From contig JANCRA010000033.1 of the NCBI GenBank assembly GCA_024362935.1, positions 9,335,714 to 9,399,713 of the forward strand: DNA of 64,000 nt, written 5' to 3'. Positions 1 through 23,222 of this stretch are shown piece after piece. Every line of letters starts with the position of its first letter. Position 1 is the first letter of the stretch. The notes below the pieces were generated by a model, which did not search any database, was not told the origin of the DNA, and saw nothing but the letters and a program-made list of their open reading frames with translations. The position numbers and the translations under genes are program-made. This stretch comes from Setophaga petechia. Its lineage: Eukaryota; Chordata; Aves; Passeriformes; Parulidae.

Positions 1-3000
1 AATGAGTATTAGGTTTTATTGCATATTGTGCAAGTCATATCCATAAAAGTCCTGATTCCTAAATACGTGAGGAGCTCCACGGGCACAGTTGGGAATCCTG
101 AGTCACCCACAGGGTGAGGTGTGCTCCATTGACAGCTTCCCTCAGGCTTCTTTGGAATATTGACCTTGAGCTGAAGTCATAAAACAAACATTCTGCTAAT
201 AAAGACAGAGCTCTAGATCCAGTTCCTGCCAGGTCTTTGTCAGTCTGTTCCAGGGCTGGGTCTGTCGTGCTGCACAGACCTGTTCACTGCACAGGGACCC
301 TCTGTGTGCTGTTGAAATACATACTTTCCTTTAGGAAATGAAGCACTTTAACATTCTGCATCACTCCACTGAGCCTAAACCCTGTGTGTGTAATTAAAGG
401 CCATGGCACAGCTTCTTTCTTTGTGCCTGTAGAGGCACAGGGCACTGTAACACGAGCAATCCTGTAAATGCCTGAGCCTGGAGATTCCTGGGGCAGGACA
501 GACGTGGGGCACAGCCCCTGCTGTGGCTGCCAGTGGGGCAGCCCGAGGGTCCCTCCTGAGTGTCCCCTCCCTCAGTGCCATGGCAGGGTGGCACACAGGT
601 GCCCTGGCCCTGCTGAGTCCCTCGGTGGCCTCGCTCAGAGCACTCAGGCTGTGTCATGTCCTGCTGACTAAAGGTGAGCGTGCTGCACAGGAAGAGCCAC
701 AGGACTCTCCTGCCTTCCAGGCTGCTTTAGCAGAGATGAGACAATTTCCTTCCCTCCTCACCAAAAGGAAAAGAGTGGGCAGAGGATGGATTTCTGCTGT
801 GGCTTGTGCTCACTCCAGTCATGGCCTGTTCTGGATGTGCTCAGCTGCTGGGCAGCCATGGAGCTGTTCCTCTTTGTGCAGGTCTGAGTTTGGTGTTTTA
901 TTTGCATGCACACAAGCACCCAGTTAATCCAGGCAGCCTGGCTGGGATGGGGCTGTGAGGGAGCTCCAACACCCCCGTGTTTCCCACTGCAGCAGCACAA
1001 GCTCCCAGCAGTGCCACAGAGCAGCCTCTGCACTGTAATTGAAGGTTGGCAGTGCCAGGGACAAGGCTGGCAAAGGGATTGTTGTGTGGCAAGCAGAAAA
1101 GCCTCACCAAGACATGTAATATCAGGCTTGAAAGTCCTCATACCTTCAGGTGAGCTTGTGGCATCCAGCCTATTCAATGTACATGGGCTGAGTATATAGT
1201 TCATATATTAATAACATCTAGATGAAAAGTTTGGCAAGTTACAGCATGAATCTTGGTTTTCATTTTCCTCTCCTTCCTCCTATTTTTGTATAAGGTTTTC
1301 AGCCCCTTTTTTCCAAGTTTGTTGACTTGTTTCAGGCATGTGACTGTTATCTGCAGCCACATTGGTTCATGACAGGGACTGTTCATTGCAATCTTACAAA
1401 AAAAAGAACAGTTAACTTTGTGTTGTAACCTGTTTATATTCCTAGGAACTGCCCCACATAGAGCAGATATCTTTAGGAACATCTTGTGACATGATACAAG
1501 TTACAATTAATTACTGCTCTCTTGAAAGATGGAAGCTGATTTTTTTAACCCATTTGAGGTACATGTTTCAGTATTGCAGAGCTTGTGGGTTAGCCAGAGA
1601 GAGCACACAGGAGGAAATCACCTAATGCAATGTCAAAATAGAAACTGGATCTCCTCAAGGCCCAGAACCTCTTTGTTTCAAGCTCCAGCAGCTCTGCAGG
1701 GCTGCCCTTGGTCAGCTGCATTGCAGAGCCTGACATGAGTGTGTAACACACGAAAGCTGTGGCACCCACGGGTGAGAGAACACTCCAGAGACATCAGTGG
1801 GTGTCACCAGCCGGGCACGTGGCTCAGGTGTCCCCGTCCTGCTGCCTCACAGCTCCAAGGATGCCACTTGTGGGCACTCTCAGGGCCAGTTCTGACTGGA
1901 AGTTCCTCAGCTTTATTAGCCAAATTTATGAACTCTTCTTTTTTCTCTTTCAAGCTGCTGCAGTTTATATTTATTGAAATGCCTTGTAACTTGCCATAAT
2001 ATCAAACCCCTGCCTTCTCTGTACTGAAAGTCACTAAATGGGAACTCCAGGTGACTAAGGCATTTTATTTTCATAAGCACGTAAGTGACAAACAACTGGT
2101 ACTTTGGCATATTGATATTTAGCCAACAAGATTTTTTCTGTGTGAAGTTAGGCATGCAGACCATTTAATGCTGTTCAGCCAGTTCATACAGCCCCCATTA
2201 AACACGGCTGCACTTCCCAGTGAGGTTACACAATAGCATCAGGTTATTAAATTACATGGTATCCTGCTTCTTCCTCTCCAGAGACTCGGACTGAATTTTT
2301 ACAGTGAATATGAAACTTTGTATACTTTGATATAAGACGTCCAGGTTACAATTTGATCATTCAATCTATGCAAAGCCAAGCTTACTCAGCTCACACAGCT
2401 TTGGTGAAGTGCAGCTCTTAATGGTAAATGTTCCCAGCAGTTCTGTGTCTCGAAGCTCTTGTGGGGCCTCCTCCATCTGTGGGCCCTGGGAGCAGCCTGG
2501 CCACAGGAAGAGGTTTGAGAGTCACCCACAAGAGCAGAGCTTGCAGGCTGTCTCTCAGTTTGACTGAAGCACTGAAGAGGTGGAGAGGGGCCTTGCCTGG
2601 GCCACAAACCCTGCACATTCCTGGTTTCTGAGCGGACACAGGCAGGACAGAGCTGCCCCGTGTCCGTGTGTGTTTGGGGCAGTGGCTTGTCCAGCCACTG
2701 TCCTGCTCTGGGGAGAGGCACCTGGTGTTGTGCCTGGGAGGTGCCCACACAGAGGATCACAGGTATGGGGAAATGGGACAGAGCAGCATTCCCAGCAAGT
2801 GTGTGTAGCAGTCGAGTGTTGGCTGGAGTCCATTTGTGCACCTTTGGGTTCCCTGTGTGCTGGGCTGCCTTCCTTCCTTCCTCCTTATTCTGCAGTCTAC
2901 TTGCAAACCAAGAAATCCCAATGTTCTGAGCAGGTCCTGCAGCTCCTGCCCTCCTTCTGTGTGCTCTGAGCATCACCTGCTCCTCAGGGATAACCCCTGG

Positions 3001-4314
3001 ATGGGCCCATCCTCACCCCTCTCTGTGAGCTGGAGGAAAGCTCATGTGTGTGGATCAGGACTGCCCTGATGCTGCACTGAGCTGGCTTCTGGGGAGTGGT
3101 GAGTCCATCGTTTGCAGTTCTACACCTGAGCTGGGGTTATCCAGCTTCTTCTGACTGTGTGGTTAACATTTCACCCGTGCTCAGGCTGTCAGTCTCCCAT
3201 GACAGAGCACTGAGACGCAGCTGAGCTCCTGTGCCTGGTCCTGCTGTGCTCAGTGAAGGCAGTGCTGGGTGTGTGAGGCTGCTGAGCCCTGTTCATCAGG
3301 GGGATGTGCCCTCTGAGCCCGGGGACAGGACACACACCATGTCACCATGCTGGTCTGTGGAACCTCAGCACAGCTCTTGCTCTTTCACTGTGACTCACCC
3401 TCCACAGAGGAGCACAGAGGAGAGCACACCCTGCTGCAGTACAGCTGGAACAAGATTGCTGGTAGTGAGGGTTTTTCCCAATTGCTTTAGTATAATGCAC
3501 TGCTCCAGGCACCCTCCATTCTTCCCTTCACCAGCTGACATCAAAGCAGCACAAGGAGCATCCATTGAGCTGTCAGTGTTTTGCCTCAATTTGCGTTGCT
3601 GTTCCTGCAGTTATTTCGCTGGGATGATGCAGCAGCTGGAGGCAAGGCAGGCTAATGGGGGCATTACCTCAGCGAGAATGGCATTTGAGTTTTGCAAAGA
3701 GAAGTGTTGTTTGGATATCTTCCCCTGAACCCAGGCTGCTTGCCCTTTCAGCTGCTGGGAGCAGATCTAAACGCTATTGTGTCCCACCCGCCCTTGCTGT
3801 GTGTGGTCTGAAACAAGAACAAATGCACAGAATCTACTGCTTGGAAAATAAGCTGTCCTCAGTGTAATAAGGGTAGATAAAGAATGAAGAGTCTCCTGCT
3901 GCATTTAAGAGTTTGGGCCAACTGGATAATGGATTCAACAGCAGGGGCTGATTTATAATAGAAGAGCTTTTTTTTATTTCTTCTCCCTCTCTAACAGTGA
4001 AAGGTGAGGGGAAGGACTGCAGAGGTGAGGGGTCAGCCGAGCAAAAGGTGCCCACTAGGGGAGGTGTTTCTGTTCTGTAGGACATGGGCTAAACACAAAT
4101 ACAGATTTAATGAAGATTGCTGCTGTCCAAATGGTGTCTTGCTCCTTTTCCTAATTGCCTGACCCTATGTTTATTCAGACTGGGTAGATCTCACATGGTT
4201 GTAAATGTCTAAGTCAGAGGCAGATAAACAAGTAAACTTCTGAAATAAGAATAAGATGTGACCGAGTCAGTAAAAACGCTGTGTTTGTCTGACTGTCTCT
4301 GTCTCTCATTCCAG
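1..4314 (+). other. PEDS1: PEDS1 intron (3' portion)
   Basis: Non-coding sequence ending in a normal acceptor (pyrimidine tract then CAG) immediately before the exon at 4315. I looked for the upstream PEDS1 exons that encode the N-terminal region and first membrane segments and found no matching translation, so they lie left of the window. The stretch is mixed AT/GC single-copy DNA without tandem arrays. Short open frames here match no family I recognise. Confidence 0.8.
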
Positions 4315-4406
4315 TTGCAGGAGTCATTACAGCTGACTTCCTCTCAGGACTGTTCCACTGGGGAGCAGACACCTGGGGATCTGTGGAGCTGCCCATCATT
4401 GGAAAG
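4315..4406 (+). CDS. PEDS1: PEDS1 coding exon (first in window)
   Basis: A 92-bp exon. Its first two bases complete a codon begun in an upstream off-window exon. The translation runs [18 protein letters not shown] and on to ELPIIGK, spanning part of a membrane segment and the first conserved histidine (FHWGADTW). The donor is AAG|gtttgt. The following intron (4407-5839) is 1433 bp of single-copy DNA with nothing else recognisable. Confidence 0.95.
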
Positions 4407-7400
4407 GTTTGTGATTGATTCTGGAGCTCCAGAAAGCTCTGAAGTGCCTTTTGCAGCAGTGCCAGTGCTCCCAGCTGAGCTGGGCTCTGTGCCACAGCCA
4501 GCCCAGGGCACAGCCTGGGCACTGCTGGGCAGGGCTGTGTTTGCACCTGGCCTGGGGACACTGTGGGGTGGCACTGCTCCATTCTGTCACCTGCCTGAGG
4601 CTGGCAGTGCTGCAGTCCCAGTGTTGGCAGACCCTGCAGGCTCTGTGGGAGCAGCCTGTGGCAGCACAAGGGTTGGGCCCTGGCTGGGCACTGTGTGTGT
4701 TCAGGTCAGGAGCACAGACTGGGAGAGTTCTCCCTGCAGCTGAGCTCCTGAACATTTGTGGAACATGAGGCTGCTCCAGGAAGAATCTTCCCAGTTCCCT
4801 CTTCTATGGGCCCCTGTTGGAACACAGTGATATTAGAATGGTGGTGACTGAAGATTTAATTTGATGTGTATTGTACACCTGCAGCTACAAGTGCCAGCTG
4901 CTTAGTGCAAGGTGCACTGGCTTCTGTAGGCAACAATCTGTTTTCTTAATTAAATTTCTTAATAGCTACCATTAATTACTCCTCACAATGCAATATTAGA
5001 AGGATCATTATTTCTATAAAAAAAAGTGGGCTATTCCTTGTTATTATCCAGAGTTACAGCAACTACAACAGCAGAATTAAAACTGTTGAGTTTGGCTTTT
5101 TTGTTCACCTTCAATAGACTTAGTAGTCTTGAACCCTTGTATCTCTGGAGAACAGTTAAAATAACTTTTAAAAACCCTACTGCTAGAGACTCTGCACTAA
5201 ACCATCTGAGGCTCTCAGGACACCTTTGCACAGGCTGGACATGCTGGAAGTGTTAAAGGCAGATCAGTAACTGTGCCCCACACAGTAAAACAACTGCTCT
5301 GTGTGTTCAGATGTGATTTCTGCTTCTGGAGGTGACTTCTGTGTAGTCTGTTTGTCTTCCACTGCTTTGTCCAGTCACTTAATTTGCATTTAGTCTGTTA
5401 GTGCTGGCATCTGTAGCCCATAAATATGGTAGGCTGAGTCCTAATTTTTTAATGTTTTTTCCCTTGGTTGATTCTGCTTAGCAAGTGAATTTCACAGGCT
5501 CATTTTGCCTGTGAGGTTAGGGTGCTGCTGCTTTGTTTTTAAGATTACATACTGAAGGTCCTGAGTGAAAATTTAGGAGAAAACTGAAAAGCAAGGAAAG
5601 CCTGGATTTGTGTGAGATTTGTGAACTGAATTGCTTTGCAAATGTAAATCACATGACCTGAAGTGTCCTCATGACAAAAGTTTGAATTCTGTTTACATGC
5701 TTTGTACTGTGGAATTCTCTTCAACTCAGTCATCAGATTGGAGTGTAAGAGAGTTTGTTGAGGTTATTTTTTTGTTATATTTTTCTTTTCCAAGACCATT
5801 ATTGAGTGTGGCATTGTGTTTATCCAATTGTTTTCCCAGGCTTTCATCAGACCCTTTAGGGAACACCATATTGACCCCACAGCAATCACCAGGCATGATT
5901 TCATAGAGACCAATGGAGACAACTGCTTCATGACACTGGTCCCCTTGGCCAACATGGCATACAAATTTGTGTCTTTTTCCCCGGGTAAGCTGCTGCTTCT
6001 GACTGCTGTGGATTTAGTGTTCTTGTTGCTATTGAATGAACATTTGTCCATGAGAAGTTTGGAGGAATCCATGGATGTGATATGACAAGAAATAGCTGCT
6101 GGAGCATGGTGCTCCTGGCAGGAGGGAGGGAAACTTTCTTCTCTTTGAGGTGTGGTGGCAAAAGGTGGCACAGTGAGGTTCCCTAGCTCAGCAGAGAATC
6201 TGGGGCTGGAGAGTTGTGCAAGGAAGATTAGAAGTTATGCTAAATGCTTTTTTTATAAGAGGGACCAAGCTGTGAACATCTGGGGAAACTCACTGTGCCA
6301 AAGTGTGTAACACAAAACAATGCTTCATCTCTGTGCACAAGTGCTTTCTGTGCAAAGCAGAAGTTAAGAACTAAAGGGTCAAATTAATTTTATAGATGGT
6401 AAACTCAGTTTGACTTCCTGTTTATGGTGTGTTGACAGATTCTGGCACTTCCCAGCCTGTCTTGTGACGTTTGGGAATTGCTCATGGCTCACTGGCTCTT
6501 GTGACACGTGTGCCAGAGCAGCCTTGGCGAGGCCTGTGTCAGCTCCTGCAGCAGCAGGCAGCCCTGGCAGGGCAGGAGGCTGTCCTGGCAGAGGTGTGCC
6601 CTGCCATAGCTGCTGCTGGTGTTTTGCAGAGGCCCTGTGTGAGACCTGTCCCTGGGAGTGCTACGTCTTTGCCCTCATCATCTTCATCACCATGACCAAC
6701 CAGATCCACAAGTGGTCCCACACGTACTTCGGCCTTCCCCGCTGGGTGGTGTTCCTGCAGGACTGGCACATCATCCTGCCCCGCAAGCACCACAGGATCC
6801 ACCACGTGTCCCCCCACGAGACCTACTTCTGCATCACCACGGGTATGGCCCCTGCCCAGCACAGCTGGCACACCTCTCAGAGCTCCTGGGAGAGCTGCAG
6901 CTGGGGTTTGCATAAGCCTTCCTCTGTGGGGAAGGTTTGTGATCAGCTGCAGGAGCTCAGAGCTGATGGAGCAGTCAGTGGTGCTGAGATCTGAGTGCCT
7001 GGGGTCTTGGTGAGCTCGGGCCCCTAATGGGGTTTGTTCACTAAAGCTGCTGTTCCTTCTAAAGAGCAGAATGTCTGCAGCTGCTCTGGAATGCTCATTT
7101 CTAAAAGCCAGGCTTCTGGATTTTCAGCATCCGCTGGTCCTGACTCAGGGGAGTGGACAGGTTTGCAGAAAGCTTTACCTTCCTTTTATATCTGTACAGG
7201 TGGGAATGCTCAGTCACTAGTTGCACAATCCTAAATAAGTTATCAAGTTAATCAGACAGCTGGAAATTAACCACTCTGGTTCTTCATTCTGCCATTGGCG
7301 TCGACAAACGGTTCATGTGGGCTTTGAAACCTCTGCCAAGAAAAAAATTTAATTCTCATTAGCAGAATGTCATGTAGAAACATGGTACAATTAAGAAGCC

Positions 7401-7712
7401 TGACTTGACAGATGGTAGCAAAAATCTTGCCACCCAAAGAGCTATTTTTAATTCCTACTATGTCCTGAGAGTTTCAGCCTGACCATTATTAGCAGTATTG
7501 GGTGGGTTGCTTTTTTTTCTCATTAAAAAAAACCACTGAACTTTGGATGCTATGACAAACTAATCCTCTTTTTCCTTTGCAATCCCTTAGGTTGGCTGAA
7601 TTATCCGTTAGAGAAGATAAGATTTTGGAGATGTTTGGAGAACATCATCCAAGGACTTACTGGGGAGAAGCCAAGAGCAGATGATATGAAATGGGCTCAG
7701 AAAATCAAGTAA
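4315..7712 (+). CDS. PEDS1: Plasmanylethanolamine desaturase 1 (TMEM189/Kua), 3' four coding exons
   Basis: Coding segments are 4315-4406, 5840-5984, 6630-6842 and 7591-7712 (TAA 7710-7712), all with AG/GT borders and matching phases. Together they give 189 complete residues plus one split codon, out of roughly 270 in vertebrate orthologues, so about 80 N-terminal residues are off-window. PEDS1 is an ER multi-pass membrane protein that desaturates plasmanyl- to plasmenyl-ethanolamine, the last step in making plasmalogens. The lipid-desaturase domain is nearly complete here and shows the histidine clusters expected to bind a di-iron centre: [25 protein letters not shown], and RKHHRIHH followed by SPHETYFC. 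The C-terminus ends in the family-typical KWAQKIK. Introns are short: 1433, 645 and 748 bp. UBE2V1 follows on the same strand with its ATG 4.56 kb downstream. The open frame is undamaged. Identification is secure. Confidence 0.96.
5840..5984 (+). CDS. PEDS1: PEDS1 coding exon with REHH histidine motif
   Basis: A 145-bp exon starting [20 protein letters not shown], with the acceptor cccag|gct and the donor ccgg|gtaagc. It contains two conserved histidine groups (EHH and TRHDF) and ends one base into a codon. The next intron (5985-6629) is 645 bp and holds no other feature I can see. Confidence 0.96.
6630..6842 (+). CDS. PEDS1: PEDS1 coding exon with core histidine cluster
   Basis: A 213-bp exon that encodes [12 protein letters not shown] (membrane segment), [17 protein letters not shown] and the [20 protein letters not shown] cluster. 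It is clearly GC-richer at third positions than the flanking exons. It ends in phase 1 (a single G before gtatgg). That is the same phase at which UBE2V1 exon 2 is entered, which allows a fused transcript. The following intron is 6843-7590. Confidence 0.96.
7591..7712 (+). CDS. PEDS1: PEDS1 terminal coding exon
   Basis: A 122-bp coding part starting [13 protein letters not shown] after a cccttag acceptor and ending in [18 protein letters not shown] and TAA (7710-7712). This exon is skipped in the known human PEDS1-UBE2V1 read-through product. Confidence 0.96.
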
Positions 7713-8500
7713 CTTCTGCCAGCCTTCTGCAATCCTTAACTTGTTGCCAATGTTGTTTTTAAAAGAAAAAAGAAAATAAAGCCATCAGCCAAATTCAAGA
7801 CCTGCAAAGAAATAACAGACTCTAAAGCACAAACTAAAAAGTGCTAACACAGACTACAATGAAAAGAACTAATTCTTAAAACAATACTTGAAATGAAGAT
7901 GATTACTCTCACTGAGCACCTTTTTGTGTAGCCATGTCTGCTTACACCTTAGAACTTGCTTCGTCGCTGTATCCGTGAGGTACGGGCACGCCACAGGCAC
8001 TGCAGGGCCACGGGGGGAGCAGGAATCGTGTGTTGTATCAACATTTCTGAACACTTCCAAACAGCTCGATGCCTAGGACCTGCAGGGAGAGGTGACAGCT
8101 GTGTCACTGGGTGTTGGAGTGCGAGGGCACTGCTGGAGCAGTGGGGGAGCCATGGAAGCCTGGAAATCATGACTGCTCAATGCACTCGGTGACTGATCCA
8201 CGGGCAGCTCTGTCTTCACTATCATGTTCAGCTGATTGATGTCATGTGCAGCAGGAGAATCCCGCTCCTCCGGGGGCCACCAATCCTCAAGTGTCTTCAG
8301 TTTCCCTTAAAACAAAATTGTTCTACTCTCCACACGGAATTGAGCAGTTTCTGCATAAGCCTTCAACTTCAGGAGCCTCTGAGGAGAGGGAGGGCACCCT
8401 ACAACACATGTGTCTGTTTGTGTGGAGTGCTCACTGCTGAGTCTTCTATTAAGTGTTTCCTACCCTGACAATAAATGTTTGAAATAGTTCTAGCATTGGG
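7713..8500 (+). other. PEDS1: PEDS1 3' UTR with candidate poly(A) signals
   Basis: AT-moderate sequence after the stop codon. Canonical AATAAA hexamers lie at 7775-7780 (63 bp past the stop) and 8470-8475, the latter followed by T-rich sequence near 8570-8600. The right end is set just after the second signal. A longer form reaching the AT-rich stretch around 8620-8710 is possible. Which site is used cannot be read from the sequence. Confidence 0.6.
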
Positions 8501-10262
8501 CACACTGCAAATAGCTGTATTCAAGAGCTCAAGGTATCAAACTCGTAATGTTAGAAGGGAAATGTCAATGACTGGTGTTTTGTTCTTTTTATTTTTTTTA
8601 AGGTGCTTGCTTGTTTCTGTAAATAATATAAAGCCTTAATCTCTTCTGGTGTAATGGAATAATATTTTAATGTGATGTTTGAATGTATATAATATATTTA
8701 TAACAAAGCAGTTGGATAATACTAATCATGTTCAAGTCTTGTTGCTGTTTTTCATTGCTGCACTGGCAGCACTTAGTGCAAGAGCTGGATCAGTGGTTGC
8801 ACACCACCTCGTGCAGTCCCACACCTGAGACACCTGGCAGCCTGTCACAGCCTGTCTGGCTTGGAGTCATCATCTGCCAGCATTTCAGGAGACTGGCCCC
8901 ATGTTAGACCAGACTTCTGCACCTTAAAAGAAGTGTAAGTAATTCATTCTGCTCTGGATGCAAAGGAGTAACCCCATTTGAATTGGGGTGAAGAAGTTTC
9001 TCTAAAAACATCCAACAGGCACTTTATCAAGTTAATGTGATTTGGATCTTGTTCAGTTCTTGCCTGACTGAAAGCTTAGTGATGATCAAGGTATGTTCCC
9101 TCCTCCAGCTGTAAATGGTGTTAAATTCAAACTGCCTCTTCCTGAAGTGCAGGGTAAGATGGGTTTGAGTCATAGGTTTAGACTGACCTTGATCTCCACC
9201 CCTTCAGATGTGGTGGATGGATTCTGAATGAGTTGGGACCTGGCAACTCTCCTTCAGTGGCAGAGCTGAATGCAGGAGCTTCTGAGCTGGGTTCTGCACA
9301 TTAAAATCACAGTTGGTACCTTGGTCACAAAATATTTCATCTAAGTGTTCAGACCCTTGGAGAATTTAATGCCATTGCATGGAGCTCTGTTCTGTTCCCA
9401 TTGCCACACTCACTACCAGGTCTCTGTGCAGCTCTGACATTAAAGAATTCTTCCACTGCAGCAGGAGTCCCAAACTGCCTTCAGCTGATTCTGGAGAGCT
9501 CTGGACAGCACTGGGTGGATGTTCAGGGCTCAGCCTGAAGCTCTGGCTCCTCTGAGAGCTCTTTTCACCACAGGTTTAAATGCCAAGTGAACTGCAGTGG
9601 TGCAGTGGATGGAACAAATGGATTTGGGACACAGAAATGGCCAGAATTTGTACTTCCAAAGTGCTGTTTAAGGCATTGCTGCTGCCTTACTGGAAACAAA
9701 TCTGAGCTACTCATACTGGTGGCTGCTGGGACTATTTATCTGTTAATCTTACTTAATTATGAGAAACTGGGACAGAGTTAATCTCCAGCTGCATTTTCCA
9801 CGTGGATGCTGTGCTGGGCTCCTGGGGCAGCCCTGGCTCTGTGACCCCACACCCGACATGGCTGTGGCTCCTGAGGTCCCTGTTCCACCCCTTCAGAGAC
9901 GTGGATGATCCCACAAAATCAGTATGGCAATTCTGGAGCAAAAGGCTGCGTGGATCCTTCTTAACAGCTGCAAATCTGGCTTAAGAAAATTTGTCTTAAG
10001 TTGATTAGGAGCAGATTAGAGCTGAAGCAGAATAAGGCACTCCTGTTGAACTCCTCAGGGATGGATGGCCTGCATTTTATCATGCTTTTAAATGCTTTTA
10101 AAAGCTCTGATTTCAGTCTCACCTCCATGGAGAACTCTTGTCAAGCTCCTGCTCTCAGAAGGACTCTCAGGCCTCCAGCTTTTGCCAGGGCTGCAGTTGC
10201 CCTCCTTGAGTGGACCTTGTGGTCAGGAGGGCCTTGGAGGAACAGCTGTGATCCCTCACGTG
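8501..10262. other. PEDS1-UBE2V1 intergenic DNA
   Basis: Single-copy DNA between the PEDS1 poly(A) region and the 31-bp repeat array. No exon, RNA gene or transposon is recognisable. An AT-rich patch occupies about 8580-8710. Confidence 0.6.
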
Positions 10263-11346
10263 CATCCCAGGAGCAGGAGAGGTTCCTGCACACATCCCAG
10301 CAGCAGGAGAGGTTCCCTGCACACATCCCAGGAGCAGGAGAGGTTCCCTGCACACATCCCAGGAGCAGGAGAGGTTCCCTCTGTACATCCCAGGAGCAGG
10401 AGAGGTTCCCTCTGTACATCCCAGGAGCAGGAGAGGTTCCCTGACACATCCCAGGAGCAGGAGAGATTCCCTGCACACATCCCAGGAGCAGGAGAGGTTC
10501 CCTGACACATCCCAGGAGCAGGAGAGGTTCCCTGACACATCCCAGGAGCAGGAGAGGTTCCCTGACACATCCCAGGAGCAGGAGAGGTTCCCTGCACACA
10601 TCCCAGGAGCAGGAGAGGTTCCCTGCACACATCCCAGGAGCAGGAGAGGTTCCTGCACACATCCCAGGAGCAGGAGAGGTTCCCTGACACATCCCAGGAG
10701 CAGGAGAGGTTCCCTCTGTACATCCCAGGAGCAGGAGAGGTTCCTGCACACATCCCAGGAGCAGGAGAGGTTCCTGCACACATCCCAGGAGCAGGAGAGG
10801 TTCCCTCTGTACATCCCAGGAGCAGGAGAGGTTCCCTCTGTACATCCCAGGAGCAGGAGAGGTTCCCTGACACATCCCAGGAGCAGGAGAGGTTCCCTCT
10901 GTACATCCCAGGAGCAGGAGAGGTTCCTGCACACATCCCAGGAGCAGGAGAGGTTCCCTGCACACATCCCAGGAGCAGGAGAGGTTCCTGCACACATCCC
11001 AGGAGCAGGAGAGGTTCCCTCTGTACATCCCAGGAGCAGGAGAGGTTCCTGCACACATCCCAGGAGCAGGAGAGGTTCCCTCTGTACATCCCAGGAGCAG
11101 GAGAGGTTCCTGCACACATCCCAGGAGCAGGAGAGGTTCCTGCACACATCCCAGGAGCAGGAGAGGTTCCCTGCACACATCCCAGGAGCAGGAGAGGTTC
11201 CCTGCACACATCCCAGGAGCAGGAGAGGTTCCCTCTGTACATCCCAGGAGCAGGAGAGGTTCCCTCTGTACATCCCAGGAGCAGGAGAGATTCCCTGCAC
11301 ACATCCCAGGAGCAGGAGAGGTTCCCTGACACATCCCAGGAGCAGG
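10263..11346. repeat. Minisatellite, ~31-bp unit, about 35 copies
   Basis: Head-to-tail copies of a unit built on CATCCCAGGAGCAGGAGAGG followed by a variable linker. At least four linker types (TTCCTGCACA, TTCCCTGCACA, TTCCCTCTGTA, TTCCCTGACA) are interspersed and give 30-32 bp periods. The minus strand lacks stop codons in all three frames, which produces overlapping open frames of 377-417 residues that are not genes. The array ends about 0.9 kb upstream of the UBE2V1 start codon. Confidence 0.97.
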
Positions 11347-11989
11347 GATGATCTGCACTGCAGAAGCCTCCCAGACAGGGCAGTGTGGGGACACTGTGCT
11401 GTTGCAAACTGAGGAATATTACTGCAGAGTGCCTCACAATCCCAGTGGAGGTGTGTGCTCAGGTGTGCTGCCTGTCTCTGCGATCCTCAGGACGCAGCAG
11501 TGCAGAAGCTGGGGGGAGCGCAGGTTGGCAGGTGTGCAGTGAGTGCCCACCGTGCCCTGCTGGGCCGTGGGCTCTGCAGCGCTGCCCACCGGGGCTCTCG
11601 GCCCATCTGGCTGCTGCTCCTGCTGCCTTTTCCTCTTTCCTTCCCGCTGCCTGTCCCTGCTGCTTTGTCCTGCCTCTTCCTGCTGCCTTTCCTTTCGTGA
11701 GGTGTGCCCGGGTAAATAAAAGCCGTGAGAGCGGCGTTGCTGTTTTACAGCCGCTCCCAGGAGCGATCGATGGCTCCCGTCCCTGCTGGAGGCTGAGGCT
11801 GGGAGGGCTCACTGCAGAACGGGGCTGGAGCTGCCCTGGGTCTCCAGAACGTTTTGCGTTGTGATTATTCTGCCTGTTCTCACAGGCTCTTTTGGGGCTC
11901 AGTTTTGTGAGCGTGTGGTGCAAAGCGAACTGAAGCAGAACTCATTTCCTTCCCGTTTCTTTTAACATTTTTTTTTTCGTATTATGCCG
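11347..11989. other. Short spacer upstream of UBE2V1 promoter
   Basis: Moderately GC-rich single-copy DNA between the 31-bp array and the CpG island. It includes a pyrimidine-rich stretch at about 11600-11695 of C/T runs with CTGCC repeats. No gene is seen. Confidence 0.5.
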
Positions 11990-12275
11990 GAAGGGAGCGG
12001 GCTGGGGGAAGCTGGGCCGGAGTGTAAGGGGTGTGACACGCCCGCCATGGTGTCGGTGTCCCGGAGCCCCGGGGCCGGTGGCGGGGGCTGCACCGAGGGG
12101 CGATAACGCCCGCCCGCGCCGCGGAGCCGCGGCAGCGCCGCCCGTGCACCACAGAGCTCCGCGCGCGCGCCCGCCCCGCCGCGAGCTCCCCTTAGCGCGC
12201 CCGCCCGCGCCCGTGGCCGCAGTTCCCGCGTTGCGGTGACGTCAGGCGGGGCGGGGCCGGCGGCGGCGGCGCAAG

Positions 12276-23222
<10,947 letters not shown>

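Noticed and set aside
10141..11437. Overlapping minus-strand open frames of 377-417 residues
   Set aside because: Entirely made by the 31-bp array; the same sequence is open in all three minus frames and shows no family resemblance.
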